Below, piece after piece: positions 26,130 through 35,028 of a stretch of DNA of 64,000 bases; the first letter of the stretch is position 1, and each line of letters opens with the position of its first letter. Location of the stretch: positions 1,674,001-1,738,000 of the forward strand of contig NZ_FPEI01000006.1 in the NCBI RefSeq assembly GCF_900117415.1. Reading direction: 5' to 3'. The translations under genes and the position numbers were made by a program. The DNA comes from Hyphomicrobium sp. CS1BSMeth3 (GTDB lineage: Bacteria; Pseudomonadota; Alphaproteobacteria; Rhizobiales; Hyphomicrobiaceae). Below the pieces are notes generated by a model. That model saw only the letters and a list, made by a program, of their open reading frames with translations. It ran no database searches and had not been told where the DNA came from.

Positions 26130-26726
26130 ATGTCGTTAAGACGTGTGGGCGCAGGCGCAGCTTTTCTTGTTGCCGGCGCATTTTTCACAAGCGCTCAAGC
26201 CGCCCCAGTCACGGGCGGTGTTGGGACGAAGGCCCTGATCGACCCTCATGCCATGGTCGAGAAAACCCAGGTCATCGTCTTCGGCGGGCGGCGCTGGTGC
26301 TACTACTGGGATGCCTGGAATGGCCCCGGCTGGTATTGGTGCGGCTACGGCTGGCGACGCGGTTTCGGTTGGGGCGGTGGCCCGGGCTGGCACGGATGGC
26401 GCCATCAGAGCCGCGCCTGGCAACGTCGCAATCCTGGATGGGACCGTGGCGGCGACCGACGCCGTGTCAACCGCGGCCCCTCGGAGCGTCGCAGCTTTGA
26501 TGGTGGCCGCCGTGGTGGCGGACGTGAGGGTATGAGCGGTCGCGGCGGTGGCCGTGACGGCATGAGCCGAGGCGGTGGTCGCGGTGGTGATGGCGGTCGC
26601 GGTGCCTCGAGCGGTCGCGGTGGCGGCGGTGCCATGAGCGGAGGCGGCGGTCGCGGCGGTGGTGGCGGCGGCGGTGGACGCGGCGGCGGAGGCGGCGGTG
26701 GTGATGGTGGCGGCCGCGGCCGCTGA
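26130..26726 (+). CDS. Secreted glycine-rich protein with aromatic core
   Basis: 198 residues. The ATG at 26130 has AAGGAGA (26117-26123) seven bases upstream. A Sec signal peptide (core GAGAAFLVAGAFFTSAQA) precedes APVTG. The middle is very rich in Trp, Tyr and Gly (YYWDAWNGPGWYWCGYGWRRGFGW). The last 75 residues are almost only Gly, Arg, Ser and Asp. Similar short secreted proteins occur in Hyphomicrobiales with unknown function. It lies 150 bp after the alpha-2-macroglobulin gene and has its own strong ribosome binding site. Confidence 0.75.
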   Translation: MSLRRVGAGAAFLVAGAFFTSAQAAPVTGGVGTKALIDPHAMVEKTQVIVFGGRRWCYYWDAWNGPGWYWCGYGWRRGFGWGGGPGWHGWRHQSRAWQRRNPGWDRGGDRRRVNRGPSERRSFDGGRRGGGREGMSGRGGGRDGMSRGGGRGGDGGRGASSGRGGGGAMSGGGGRGGGGGGGGRGGGGGGGDGGGRGR

Positions 26727-26759
26727 TCAGCCAGCGCAGGCTCTTAGCCTATGAGCAAG

Positions 26760-26790
26760 ACGACCGCTTCGGTTCATCCGGAGCGGTCGT
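26760..26790. terminator. Hairpin terminator between convergent genes
   Basis: A 13-bp stem (26760-26772 with 26778-26790, one G-U-type position) around a 5-base loop, between the glycine-rich gene and the convergent monooxygenase gene. The T run is weak (TGATCATTCT on the plus strand). It may serve both genes. Confidence 0.6.
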
Positions 26791-26831
26791 TGATCATTCT
26801 GCGATCGTGAAAGCGAGAAGCGGCCGAACGC

Positions 26832-28532
26832 CTATTCCGCCGCGACGGCACGCTCATCGCCTCGCGTGAGAACGAAGCCCTCGTAGCCCTTGGCGGCGAC
26901 GTCGTCGCACTCCTGGCGATAGACGCCGACACCGCCGATATACGGCATGAACATGCGCGGCTTGCCCGGCACGTTGGCCCCCATGTACCAGGAGGCAGCC
27001 TTCACATAGAGCGTGCGGTGCCCCGCCTCGTTCACGTGCTGGCCCCAGCTTACCTCCGCATCGGCCCTCGGCTCGATCGTCTCGATGCCGTTGGCGCGCA
27101 TGTGCGCCAGCGCATCGACAAGCCAGTCCACGTGCTGCTCGATGGAAACGATCATGTTGCTCAGCACCGACGGACTGCCCGGCCCGGTGATCATGAAGAG
27201 GTTCGGCAATTCCGCGCACATGAGCCCGAGGTAGGTCTGCGGACCGGCCGCCCACTTCTCGCGGAGCTCCACGCCATCGCGCCCGCGAATGTCGATGCTC
27301 ATCAGCGTGCCGGTCATCGCGTCGAAGCCGGTCGCATAGACGATCGCGTCGAACGCCTGCTCGCCCGCGGTCGTGCGCACGCCTTTGGGCGTGATCGCTT
27401 CGATCGGCGTCTTGCGCAGATCGACCAGCTTCACGTTCGGCCGGTTGTAGGTTTCGAAGTAGTCCGTATCGATGCAGATACGCTTGGTTCCGATCGGGTA
27501 GTCGTGCGGGCAGAGCGCCTCTGCCGTCTCGGGGTCCTTCACCGTCTCGCGGATCTTCGAGCGTACGAACTCCGCGGCGGTATCGTTGGAGGCCTCGTTG
27601 GTGATGAGATCGTTGAAGGCCGCCATGAAGGCTGTACCGCCCACGGCCCAGCGCTCTTCGTAGATGCGCTGGCGCTCGTCCGGCGAGACATCCATGGCGG
27701 AGACATTGTTGAGACCCCAGGTCTCGTTCTCGACGCCATAGAGAATGCCCGTGCGCATGGTGCGTGCCTTGGCGCGACGCCTCTCATAGTCCGACTTCCA
27801 CGGTCCCTCGTAATCCGGCGTCATGGGGCCATTGCGCGAGGGGATCGAGTAGTTCGGTGTGCGCTGAAAGACGGTGAGATGCGCTGCCTGCTCCGCGATG
27901 ACCGGGATGGCCTGGATGGCCGACGAGCCGGTGCCGATCACGGCGACTTTCAGCCCGCTAAAATCCACCCCTTCGTGCGGCCAGTAGCCGGTGTGGTAGG
28001 TCGCGCCCTGATAGGAATCCCGTCCTGTGATCTCGGGGAGCTTCGCGGTCGAAAGGCAGCCCGTCGCCATCACGCAGAACTGCGCGGAGAACTGTTCGCC
28101 TCGGTCCGTGCTGATCGTCCAGCGCCGCGTCTGCTCGTCGAAGTGCGCCGCTGTCACCCGCGTCTCGAGCTGGATGTCGCGCCTGAGATCAAAGCGGTCG
28201 GCGACGTGGTTGGCATAGGCGAGAATCTCGGGCTGGCCGGCGAAACGCTCGCTCCACGACCACGTCTGCTGCAGCTCCTTCGAGAAGGAGAACGAGTACT
28301 GCATGCTCTCGACGTCGCAGCGCGCGCCCGGATAGCGGTTCCAGTACCAGGTTCCGCCGACGTCGCTCGCCACATCGAGAACGCGCGCGGAGAGGCCGAG
28401 CGCCCGCAGGCGGTGCAGCATGTACATGCCGCCAAAACCGGCACCGACGATGATGACGTCGTAGCTCGCCGCGAGGCCAGCGGCCCTGTCAGGTTGTGCT
28501 GGCCTGCCCTGCTGTGTTCCCGTGCCCGACAC
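26832..28532 (-). CDS. Flavin-containing Baeyer-Villiger-type monooxygenase
   Basis: 566 residues from a GTG at 28532, chosen because AAGGAG (28539-28544) lies six bases upstream and the length then fits the family. The first Rossmann motif is GAGFGG (30-35) for FAD and the second VIGTGSSA for NADPH. Between them is the type I Baeyer-Villiger fingerprint, here YQGATYHTGYWP, with Tyr where Phe is usual. It also has VGGTWYWNRYPGARCD, typical of cyclohexanone/phenylacetone monooxygenases. It is predicted to insert oxygen next to a ketone carbonyl using NADPH and O2; the substrate is not predictable. It is divergent from the ybjN-like gene. Confidence 0.9.
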   Translation of the reverse strand: MSGTGTQQGRPAQPDRAAGLAASYDVIIVGAGFGGMYMLHRLRALGLSARVLDVASDVGGTWYWNRYPGARCDVESMQYSFSFSKELQQTWSWSERFAGQPEILAYANHVADRFDLRRDIQLETRVTAAHFDEQTRRWTISTDRGEQFSAQFCVMATGCLSTAKLPEITGRDSYQGATYHTGYWPHEGVDFSGLKVAVIGTGSSAIQAIPVIAEQAAHLTVFQRTPNYSIPSRNGPMTPDYEGPWKSDYERRRAKARTMRTGILYGVENETWGLNNVSAMDVSPDERQRIYEERWAVGGTAFMAAFNDLITNEASNDTAAEFVRSKIRETVKDPETAEALCPHDYPIGTKRICIDTDYFETYNRPNVKLVDLRKTPIEAITPKGVRTTAGEQAFDAIVYATGFDAMTGTLMSIDIRGRDGVELREKWAAGPQTYLGLMCAELPNLFMITGPGSPSVLSNMIVSIEQHVDWLVDALAHMRANGIETIEPRADAEVSWGQHVNEAGHRTLYVKAASWYMGANVPGKPRMFMPYIGGVGVYRQECDDVAAKGYEGFVLTRGDERAVAAE

Positions 28533-28825
28533 GTTCGGCTCCTTCCCTACTGTCGCCCCACTTATTGACGCGCATTGCTGCGCATACGGAGTCTCCGTCT
28601 CAGGTGACCGTGCGGGCACGGTAAAGTCAATATGCTGCTATGGCGGAGAGCCATGCGGGCGGCCGCCGGCCGGATAAGGACCGGATGAGAAGGAGCTGAG
28701 GAGCTTCGGCAACGCCTTGTTCGCGAAGCGACATAAGTCGCAATTACCCCTCCGACCTCGTCTTGATCGTGTCAGCCTCAGGGTGGTTAGATGCCCCCCG
28801 GATGCGATTCTCCGGAGGTTCATCC

Positions 28826-29302
28826 ATGCATTTCCTCGTCCTACTGCTCGCCCTCGTCTTCGCGATCGGTCCCGCCGCTGCCCAGTCCTCATGCACCAAC
28901 ATCGTGGACGGCTCCGATCCGTCCCGGATTTTCCATCTCGCGCGCGGCTACGGCTCGGCGGAGATCGGCACCGACAATCGGGGCGATCCCAAGATCGACG
29001 GCCGCATGCATGGCGTGCGCTACCAGATCTACTTCTACGGCTGCACGAGCGGGGAAAAGTGCAACTCCGTCCAGTTCCGCGCCGGCTTCACGCAGAACCA
29101 GAAGCAGACGATCGAGCGCATGAACGAGTGGAATACCACCAAGCGCTTCGGCAAGGCGGCCATCGACAAGGATGGCGACGCGACGATCGAATTGAACATC
29201 AACCTGCGGGGTGGCGTCTGCAATGCCAACTTCGACGAGACCATCAGCTGGTGGTCGACCGTGCTCCGCGAGTTCCTCGACTTCATCAAGTTCAAGGTCT
29301 AG
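28826..29302 (+). CDS. YbjN domain-containing secreted protein
   Basis: 158 residues from the ATG at 28826, with GGAGG at 28814-28818. The signal peptide (FLVLLLALVFAIGPAAA) is cleaved before QSSCTN. The mature protein fits the YbjN fold (related to type III secretion chaperone-like folds) with YFYGCTSGEKCNSVQFRAGF and a conserved end WWSTVLREFLDFI. Three or four cysteines suggest disulfides in the periplasm. YbjN proteins have been linked to stress and motility regulation in E. coli, but the secreted form has no assigned role. Confidence 0.8.
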   Translation: MHFLVLLLALVFAIGPAAAQSSCTNIVDGSDPSRIFHLARGYGSAEIGTDNRGDPKIDGRMHGVRYQIYFYGCTSGEKCNSVQFRAGFTQNQKQTIERMNEWNTTKRFGKAAIDKDGDATIELNINLRGGVCNANFDETISWWSTVLREFLDFIKFKV

Positions 29303-29343
29303 CGCGCCCTGACCTAGGCGCGCAGCTACCTGAAAAAGAACGA

Positions 29344-29367
29344 GTGCCCGGGGAGAGCCCCGGGCAC
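29344..29367. terminator. Strong hairpin terminator
   Basis: A perfect 10-bp GC stem (GTGCCCGGGG at 29344-29353 and CCCCGGGCAC at 29358-29367) with loop AGAG, followed on the plus strand by GAATTCATTTTA. It lies between the convergent ybjN-like and MaoC genes and probably works for the plus-strand gene at least. Confidence 0.75.
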
Positions 29368-29376
29368 GAATTCATT

Positions 29377-30237
29377 TTAAGCCGCGATCCGTGCAAGACC
29401 GTTGTTGAGGATCACGACATCACGCTCGACACAGCGCGAGCGGAAGGAAATTTCCGCGCCGTTGCGCCAGATCTCCGTGCGGATGGTCTCGCCGGGATAG
29501 ATGGGCGAGGAAAAACGCACCTGCATGTGCTTGATGCGACTCGCATCACCACCACAGGCGAGCTTGGCGAGCGCGCGCCCCGCAACACCGAATGAGCACA
29601 GACCGTGCAGGATCGGCGCGCGGAAGCCGGCGACTGCCGCGACCTTCGGGTCGGCATGGAGCGGGTTCATGTCGCCCGACAGCCGGTAGATGAGCGCCTG
29701 GCGCGGCAGCGTCGGAATGTCGAGCGTGGCATCGGGTGCCTTCTCGGGCAGCGTGTGCACGGCCGGCGTCGGCCCCGAGGGGCCGCCAAAGCCGCCGTCG
29801 CCGCGCAGGAAGCTCGTCGAGACGAGCGTTGCAATGTGCGTGCCGCTCTCCTTTGCGATGATGTCGCGCTCGGAGATCAGCAGCGCGCCGCGATCCTTGC
29901 CCTTGTCGATGAGGCCGGTGATGCGCGTGCGGCCGATGAACGTGCCCGAGGTCGGCACAGGCGCATGAATGGTGATCGCCTGCTCACCGTGGACGACCTT
30001 GCGCCAGTCGACGCCCGTGCCGCTGTCCTTGAGCCAGAAGCCCTGGTAGCCGAGCACCGTGACCATGGTCGGCAGGGCCACCAGATCGTCCTCGTACACG
30101 TAGCGCAGCTCGCTCTCGTCGAGCGGATCGCTCCCGGCGCCGACACCCAGCGCGTACAGCATCGTGTCGCGCTTGGTGAACGTCTGGATGACGTCCTCGA
30201 ACTTCCAGTTGCGCAGCTTCTCCGCGTCCATGGCCAT
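29377..30237 (-). CDS. MaoC family enoyl-CoA hydratase, double hot-dog
   Basis: 286 residues with two hot-dog folds. The C-terminal one carries the hydratase-2 motif IYRLSGDMNPLHADPKVA, with the catalytic Asp and His in GDxNPLHxDP. The N-terminal half has the degenerate hot-dog. This matches peroxisomal-type (R)-specific 2-enoyl-CoA hydratases, which add water to trans-2-enoyl-CoA. The ATG at 30237 has GGAGG nine bases upstream. A second, single-domain MaoC gene lies at 35058. Nearby CoA-transferase and aldolase genes point to acyl-CoA metabolism. Confidence 0.9.
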   Translation of the reverse strand: MAMDAEKLRNWKFEDVIQTFTKRDTMLYALGVGAGSDPLDESELRYVYEDDLVALPTMVTVLGYQGFWLKDSGTGVDWRKVVHGEQAITIHAPVPTSGTFIGRTRITGLIDKGKDRGALLISERDIIAKESGTHIATLVSTSFLRGDGGFGGPSGPTPAVHTLPEKAPDATLDIPTLPRQALIYRLSGDMNPLHADPKVAAVAGFRAPILHGLCSFGVAGRALAKLACGGDASRIKHMQVRFSSPIYPGETIRTEIWRNGAEISFRSRCVERDVVILNNGLARIAA

Positions 30238-30342
30238 TGACGGCTTCCTCCAGAAATTGGGCGCCTGCTCCGCGGCCAGACTGCCATGTCGGCGCGCGGC
30301 GGGTCAAACCAGGTTCGCAATCCCGGGGTTTGATGCCTATCA

Positions 30343-32010
30343 ATGCGACTCGACTTCAAAACCTTCACTGGTCAAAAAGGTCGGGCACGCGCCGCCGAGA
30401 CGAAAAGGAGCCACCCCATCGGACCGGACAGCCGAGGAGGAAGCCCGCCGAGCGAAGCAGAGATCACGGGCTTCCTGGCCAATGCTGCTTCTTATCCGAT
30501 CCGGCCCGAGCGCGTGGACGTGATCGAGACCCATGCCGCGCGCATTTTTCTCGCGGGCGAGGATGCCTTCAAGGTCAAGAAGCACGTGCACCTCCCCTAT
30601 CTCGACTTCACGACGCTGGCGCAGCGGCAAGCGGCCCTCGCGCGCGAGCTGGAGATCAATCGAACGGCAGCACCCGACATCTATCTCGGCCTCGAGCGCA
30701 TTACGCGCACACACGATGGCAATCTGGTCTTCGGCGGCGATGGCGAGACGGTCGAGATCGTCCTGCACATGCGCCGCTTCGCGCAAAGCGATCTTCTGAG
30801 CCACGTCGCGGATCAGGGCCGCATTGATCAGGCCATGGCAAAGGCCATGGCCGACGTTGTCTTCGCCGCGCACGAAGCGGCGACCGTTGCAACGAGCGGC
30901 GACGGCATCGCGCGCTATGATCAGATCATCTCGGACGTCGCCGAGGCGTGCGCGCGCTGCGGTGATCCAGTGATCGGCGCGCAACGCGCGGAGTTCGAAG
31001 CCCTCGCGCGCGCCCATCTCGATCGTGTGCGCAATCTGCTCGCCGAACGTGCGCGCGCAGGCTTCCGGCGGCGCTGCCACGGTGATCTGCATCTCGGCAA
31101 TTTGGTCCTGTGGAAGGGGCGGCCCACGCCGTTCGACGCCCTCGAGTTCGACGAGGCCCTGGCGACGATCGACATTCTCTACGATCTCGCCTTCCTGCTC
31201 ATGGATCTCGAGCATCGCGGCCTGCGCGCACGCGCCAACAATGTGCTCAATCGCTATCTCTGGCGCGCCGACGAGAAAAATCTCGAAGGCCTCGCGGCGC
31301 TGCCGCTGTTCCTTGCCGTACGCGCGGGCGTCCGCACCATGGTCGATCTGCATCGGATTGTAGGGGCTGACCGCGCGTTGCCCGACGTGCTCGATGACGC
31401 GCGCCGCTATCTGGTGCAGGCCGTCCAGTATCTCGCGCCGGCGCAGCCATGCCTCGTCGCGGTCGGCGGGCTTTCGGGCAGTGGAAAGTCGACGCTCGCC
31501 GCTGCCATCGCGCCCCACATCGGCCTCGGGCCAGGAGCCGTCCACTTGCGCAGCGACCTCGAGCGCAAACGGCTTCATGGGATCGGCGAAACCGATCGCC
31601 TCCCGGACGACGCCTACACACAGACTGTCACCGAGCAGGTCTATGCCTCTTTGAACGAGAAGGCGGCGCGGGTCCTCGCGACAGGCTATTCGGTGGTGGT
31701 CGATGCCGTTCATGCGTCGCCGCAAGAGCGAGCGGCGATCGCGCGCGTCGCCGAGGCCGCGCGCGTGCCGTTCGTCGGCCTCTGGCTCGATGCACCCGGC
31801 CAAATACTCAAGAGCCGCGTCACCGCGCGCACGGGCGATGCGTCGGATGCTACGGCCGATGTCGTCGCGCGCCAGCTCCACTATGAGCTCGGCGATATCA
31901 CCTGGCATCGGCTCGATGCCGGCGGCGTGTTCGAGGCGTTGTGCCGGAAAGCGGCCGCCCTCATTCCCTTGCTCAGCGCCCCTCAGGCACAGGAGCCTTC
32001 GACAACATGA
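30343..32010 (+). CDS. Fusion of aminoglycoside-phosphotransferase-like and P-loop kinase domains
   Basis: 555 residues if the ATG at 30343 is used. The N-terminal 340 residues are a phosphotransferase-like fold (FKVKKHVHLPYLDFTTL as the Lys-containing loop, CHGDLHLGNLVL as the catalytic loop, FDALEFDEALATIDILYDLAFL). The C-terminal domain is an AAA/Zeta-like kinase with GGLSGSGKST (Walker A). This architecture is common in alphaproteobacteria and its substrate is unknown. The start is uncertain: AAGGAG at 30405-30410 sits seven bases before an in-frame ATC (30418), giving an N-terminus of about the usual length, whereas the ATG has no good site. The stop overlaps the next gene's start (ATGA). 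Confidence 0.82.
   Translation: MRLDFKTFTGQKGRARAAETKRSHPIGPDSRGGSPPSEAEITGFLANAASYPIRPERVDVIETHAARIFLAGEDAFKVKKHVHLPYLDFTTLAQRQAALARELEINRTAAPDIYLGLERITRTHDGNLVFGGDGETVEIVLHMRRFAQSDLLSHVADQGRIDQAMAKAMADVVFAAHEAATVATSGDGIARYDQIISDVAEACARCGDPVIGAQRAEFEALARAHLDRVRNLLAERARAGFRRRCHGDLHLGNLVLWKGRPTPFDALEFDEALATIDILYDLAFLLMDLEHRGLRARANNVLNRYLWRADEKNLEGLAALPLFLAVRAGVRTMVDLHRIVGADRALPDVLDDARRYLVQAVQYLAPAQPCLVAVGGLSGSGKSTLAAAIAPHIGLGPGAVHLRSDLERKRLHGIGETDRLPDDAYTQTVTEQVYASLNEKAARVLATGYSVVVDAVHASPQERAAIARVAEAARVPFVGLWLDAPGQILKSRVTARTGDASDATADVVARQLHYELGDITWHRLDAGGVFEALCRKAAALIPLLSAPQAQEPSTT
30405..30420 (+). promoter_or_regulatory. Strong ribosome binding site facing an ATC codon
   Basis: AAGGAG (30405-30410), a seven-base spacer and ATC (30418-30420) in frame with the phosphotransferase/kinase gene. 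No ATG, GTG or TTG follows at usable distance. ATC is an allowed but rare initiator in the bacterial code, so this may be a non-standard start or an ATG mutated to ATC. Confidence 0.45.
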
Positions 32011-34703
32011 CGATGCGCAATCTGGATGCGTTGATGGAGCCGCGCTCCGTCGCGCTGATCGGGTCGAGCCCGCGCCCGGGCTCGATCGGCAACACCGTCA
32101 CACGCAATCTTCTGAGTGGCGGCTTCAAAGGCGATATCTATCTCGTCAATCCGAAGCACGCGGCAATCGAGGGCCACGCCTGCCATGCGAGCATCGGCGG
32201 CCTGCCCTCAGCGCCCGATGTCGCCGTCATCGCGACCCCGCCCGCGACCATACCCGGCATCGTCGCCGAGCTCGCTGCGCGCGGCACCCGCGCCGCGATC
32301 GTCATCACCGCCGGCCTCAGCGAGGCACAGAAGATCGCGACACTCGAGGCCGGGCGCGAGAAGCTCTTCCGCGTGCTGGGGCCGAACAACATCGGGCTCA
32401 TGCTGCCGCATCTCGGCTTCAATGCGAGCTTCTCGCACATCGCGCCGGCGGCGGGCGAGCTTGCACTGCTCTCGCAATCGGGCGCGTTGGTAACCGCCAT
32501 CGTCGACTGGGCGGCCGAGCGCAAAATCGGCTTCTCGCACGTCGTCTCGCTCGGCGACATGAGCGATGTCGATTTCGGCGACATGCTCGACTATCTCGCG
32601 GGCGACACGCGCAGCAAAGCCATCCTCCTCTACATGGAGGCGGTCACCAACGCGCAGAAGTTCATGTCGGCTGCCCGGCGCGCCGCGCGCGTCAAACCGG
32701 TGGTCGTGGTCAAATCCGGGCGTCATGCAGCGGCCGCCGCCGCGGCAGCCTCGCACACAGGCCGGCTTGCCGGCGCTGACAATGCCTACGAGGCCGCCTT
32801 CCGCCGCGCGGGCCTGCTGCGCGTGACCGACCTCGACGAGCTTTTCGAGGCCGCGGAGGCGCTAACGCGCGTTCCGCGTCTCGCGAGCGAGCAGCTCATG
32901 ATCCTCACGAACGGCGGCGGTGCCGGCGTGCTCGCCGCGGATCGTCTCGCCGACTTCGACGGCGACTTGGCCAAGCTGTCGGATGCTACGCGCGCAAAGC
33001 TCTCCGCCGTGCTGCCGGCGAACTGGTCCAAGGCCAATCCCGTCGATGTGATCGGCGATGCCAGCCCCGAGCGCTATGACGCCGCCTTCCAGATCCTGCT
33101 CGAGGATCCCGATCCCTCGGCACTCCTCGTCATCAATTGCCCGACGGCGCTCGCCTCCAGTACCGACATTGCAGAGCGCATCGTCGATACGCTCGCAAAG
33201 CGCCGCGCAGCCGGCAAGATCAACAAGCCCGTACTCACGAACTGGCTCGGCAATCCCGCCGCCGAGGAGGCCCGCCGCCTCTTCTCGGCTGCGCGCATCG
33301 CCACCTACGAGACACCCTCTGCTGCCGCGCGCGGCTTCATGCAGCTCGTGCGCTACACGCGGGCCCAGAACGAGCTCATGCGGGCGCCGCCGGCCATGGA
33401 TCCCGAGGTGAGGATCGATCGAGCCAAGGCCCGCGAGATCATCGAGCGCGCACTTCGCGAAGGCACCAGGATGCTCAGCGAGGCCGACGGCAAGGCGCTC
33501 ATGGCCGCCTATGGAATACCCGTCGTGCCGACATCGGTCGCTGAGAATCCGGAGGAGGTCCGCAGGGTTGCCGAGCAGATTGTCGCCACCGGCAGCACGG
33601 TCGTCGTCAAGATCCTCTCGCCCGATGTCATTCACAAATCGGATGTCGGCGGCGTGCGCCTCAACATTGCAGCACCGCAAGATGCCGCGCGCGAGGCCGA
33701 GCGCATGCTGGAGCGCGTCCGCGCCGCCGTGCCGAACGCGCGATCCCTGCGCTTCACGGTCTCGCCGATGATCCGCCGCCCGGGTGCGCACGAGCTCATT
33801 CTCGGCATGAGCGTGGATCAGACTTTCGGCCCGCTCATCATGTTCGGTGCGGGTGGCGTTTCAGTCGAAGCCGTCGCGGACACTGCACTTGCGCTGCCGC
33901 CACTCGATCTCGGCCTTGCTGATCATCTCATGCGCCAGACGCACATCGACCGGCTGCTGCACGGCTATCGCGACCGCCCACCCGCCGATCGCGCCGGCAT
34001 CGCGGCGGCACTTGTCCGCCTTTCCGAGCTGATTGCCGAGAACCCCGAGATCCGTGAGCTGGACATCAACCCGCTGCTCGCCGACGCCGATGGCGTGATC
34101 GCACTCGACGCGCGCGTGGCACTCAAGTCCGAGACGGACGAGCCGCGCGTCCCCATGGCCATTGCGCCCTATCCCGCCGATTGGGAGAAGGCGATCACGC
34201 TCGGCGACCTCGACGGCATCCTGCTGCGCCCGATCAAGCCCGAGGACGAGGCGCTCTACGAAGAGTTCATGGCTCACGTGACGGACTATGATCGCCGCCT
34301 GCGTTTTATGGCGCCGATGAAATCGCTCTCCTTCGGGTTCCTCGCCCGCCTCACGCAGATCGACTACGCCCGCGAGATGGCGTTCGTCGCGCTCGACCGT
34401 CAGAGCGGGGCGCTGCTCGGTGTCGCGCGCTACACGGCCGATCCCGATCTCGCGCGGGCAGAGTACGCCGTGCTCGTGCGCTCGGACCTCAAGGGCCGCG
34501 GTCTCGGCTGGGCGCTCATGAGCCATCTCATCGCACACGCCCGCGCGCGCGGCATCGGTGTGCTGCATGGCGATGTGCTCACCGAGAACACGACCATGCT
34601 CAACATGTGCGCGGATCTCGGCTTCGAGATCAAAGCCGTGCCGGATGATCCGACCATGCGTGAGGTCGTGCTCCCGCTCGGCGCGGAGCCGCCATCGACG
34701 TAG
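32007..34703 (+). CDS. NDP-forming acyl-CoA ligase / GNAT acetyltransferase fusion (Pat-like)
   Basis: 898 residues. The ATG at 32007 overlaps the previous stop, with AGGAGCC upstream. Domains in order: CoA-binding Rossmann (about 8-130, SVALIGSSPRPGSIG), succinyl-CoA ligase-like (150-450), ATP-grasp (about 490-720, with KILSPDVIHKSDVGGVRLN) and GNAT (about 735-890, with RSDLKGRGLGWALMSHLIAHA). The layout is that of protein lysine acetyltransferase Pat/PatZ. Unlike Pat, whose ligase part is reported to lack the catalytic His, this protein keeps SHTGRLAG with His250, so ligase activity may remain. It could acetylate and so switch off metabolic enzymes. It is translationally coupled to the upstream kinase-like fusion. 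Confidence 0.88.
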   Translation: MTMRNLDALMEPRSVALIGSSPRPGSIGNTVTRNLLSGGFKGDIYLVNPKHAAIEGHACHASIGGLPSAPDVAVIATPPATIPGIVAELAARGTRAAIVITAGLSEAQKIATLEAGREKLFRVLGPNNIGLMLPHLGFNASFSHIAPAAGELALLSQSGALVTAIVDWAAERKIGFSHVVSLGDMSDVDFGDMLDYLAGDTRSKAILLYMEAVTNAQKFMSAARRAARVKPVVVVKSGRHAAAAAAAASHTGRLAGADNAYEAAFRRAGLLRVTDLDELFEAAEALTRVPRLASEQLMILTNGGGAGVLAADRLADFDGDLAKLSDATRAKLSAVLPANWSKANPVDVIGDASPERYDAAFQILLEDPDPSALLVINCPTALASSTDIAERIVDTLAKRRAAGKINKPVLTNWLGNPAAEEARRLFSAARIATYETPSAAARGFMQLVRYTRAQNELMRAPPAMDPEVRIDRAKAREIIERALREGTRMLSEADGKALMAAYGIPVVPTSVAENPEEVRRVAEQIVATGSTVVVKILSPDVIHKSDVGGVRLNIAAPQDAAREAERMLERVRAAVPNARSLRFTVSPMIRRPGAHELILGMSVDQTFGPLIMFGAGGVSVEAVADTALALPPLDLGLADHLMRQTHIDRLLHGYRDRPPADRAGIAAALVRLSELIAENPEIRELDINPLLADADGVIALDARVALKSETDEPRVPMAIAPYPADWEKAITLGDLDGILLRPIKPEDEALYEEFMAHVTDYDRRLRFMAPMKSLSFGFLARLTQIDYAREMAFVALDRQSGALLGVARYTADPDLARAEYAVLVRSDLKGRGLGWALMSHLIAHARARGIGVLHGDVLTENTTMLNMCADLGFEIKAVPDDPTMREVVLPLGAEPPST

Positions 34704-34787
34704 CGCGTTCGCGCCTGCGGATGCGAACGGGGCTGCTCTCTCTTTGATGCGGGCTGCTGACAAGGCCAACCGCGAACGCACCTGCAT

Positions 34788-34906
34788 CCCCTCTCCCCGC
34801 TTGCGGGGAGAGGGTTAGGGTGAGGGGCGGCGACATACGCTAACGTCGCGCAAGTTCCCGCCCCTCACCCCAGCCCTCTCCCCATTGAAGACAATGGGGA
34901 GAGGGG
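34788..34906. repeat. BIME-like pair of palindromes
   Basis: Two hairpins, CCCTCTCCCCGC/GCGGGGAGAGGG (34789-34814, minimal loop) and CCCTCTCCCCATT/AATGGGGAGAGGG (34874-34905, 6-base loop), flank an inner inverted pair built on GTGAGGGGCGG and CCGCCCCTCAC. This CCCTCTCCCC-type intergenic element is a familiar form in Hyphomicrobiales genomes. It lies between convergent genes and may also terminate transcription. Confidence 0.65.
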
Positions 34907-35028
34907 GAAGTAGGGCGCAACACGCGAGCGCTGTCCGCTCGCGGGCGAGGGGACGCGATTGGCACCGGCGCACAGTAGTCATGAGCGCGCGACTGCGCGC
35001 CGGCCGGTAGGTCGTACCAGGAAGCCAC

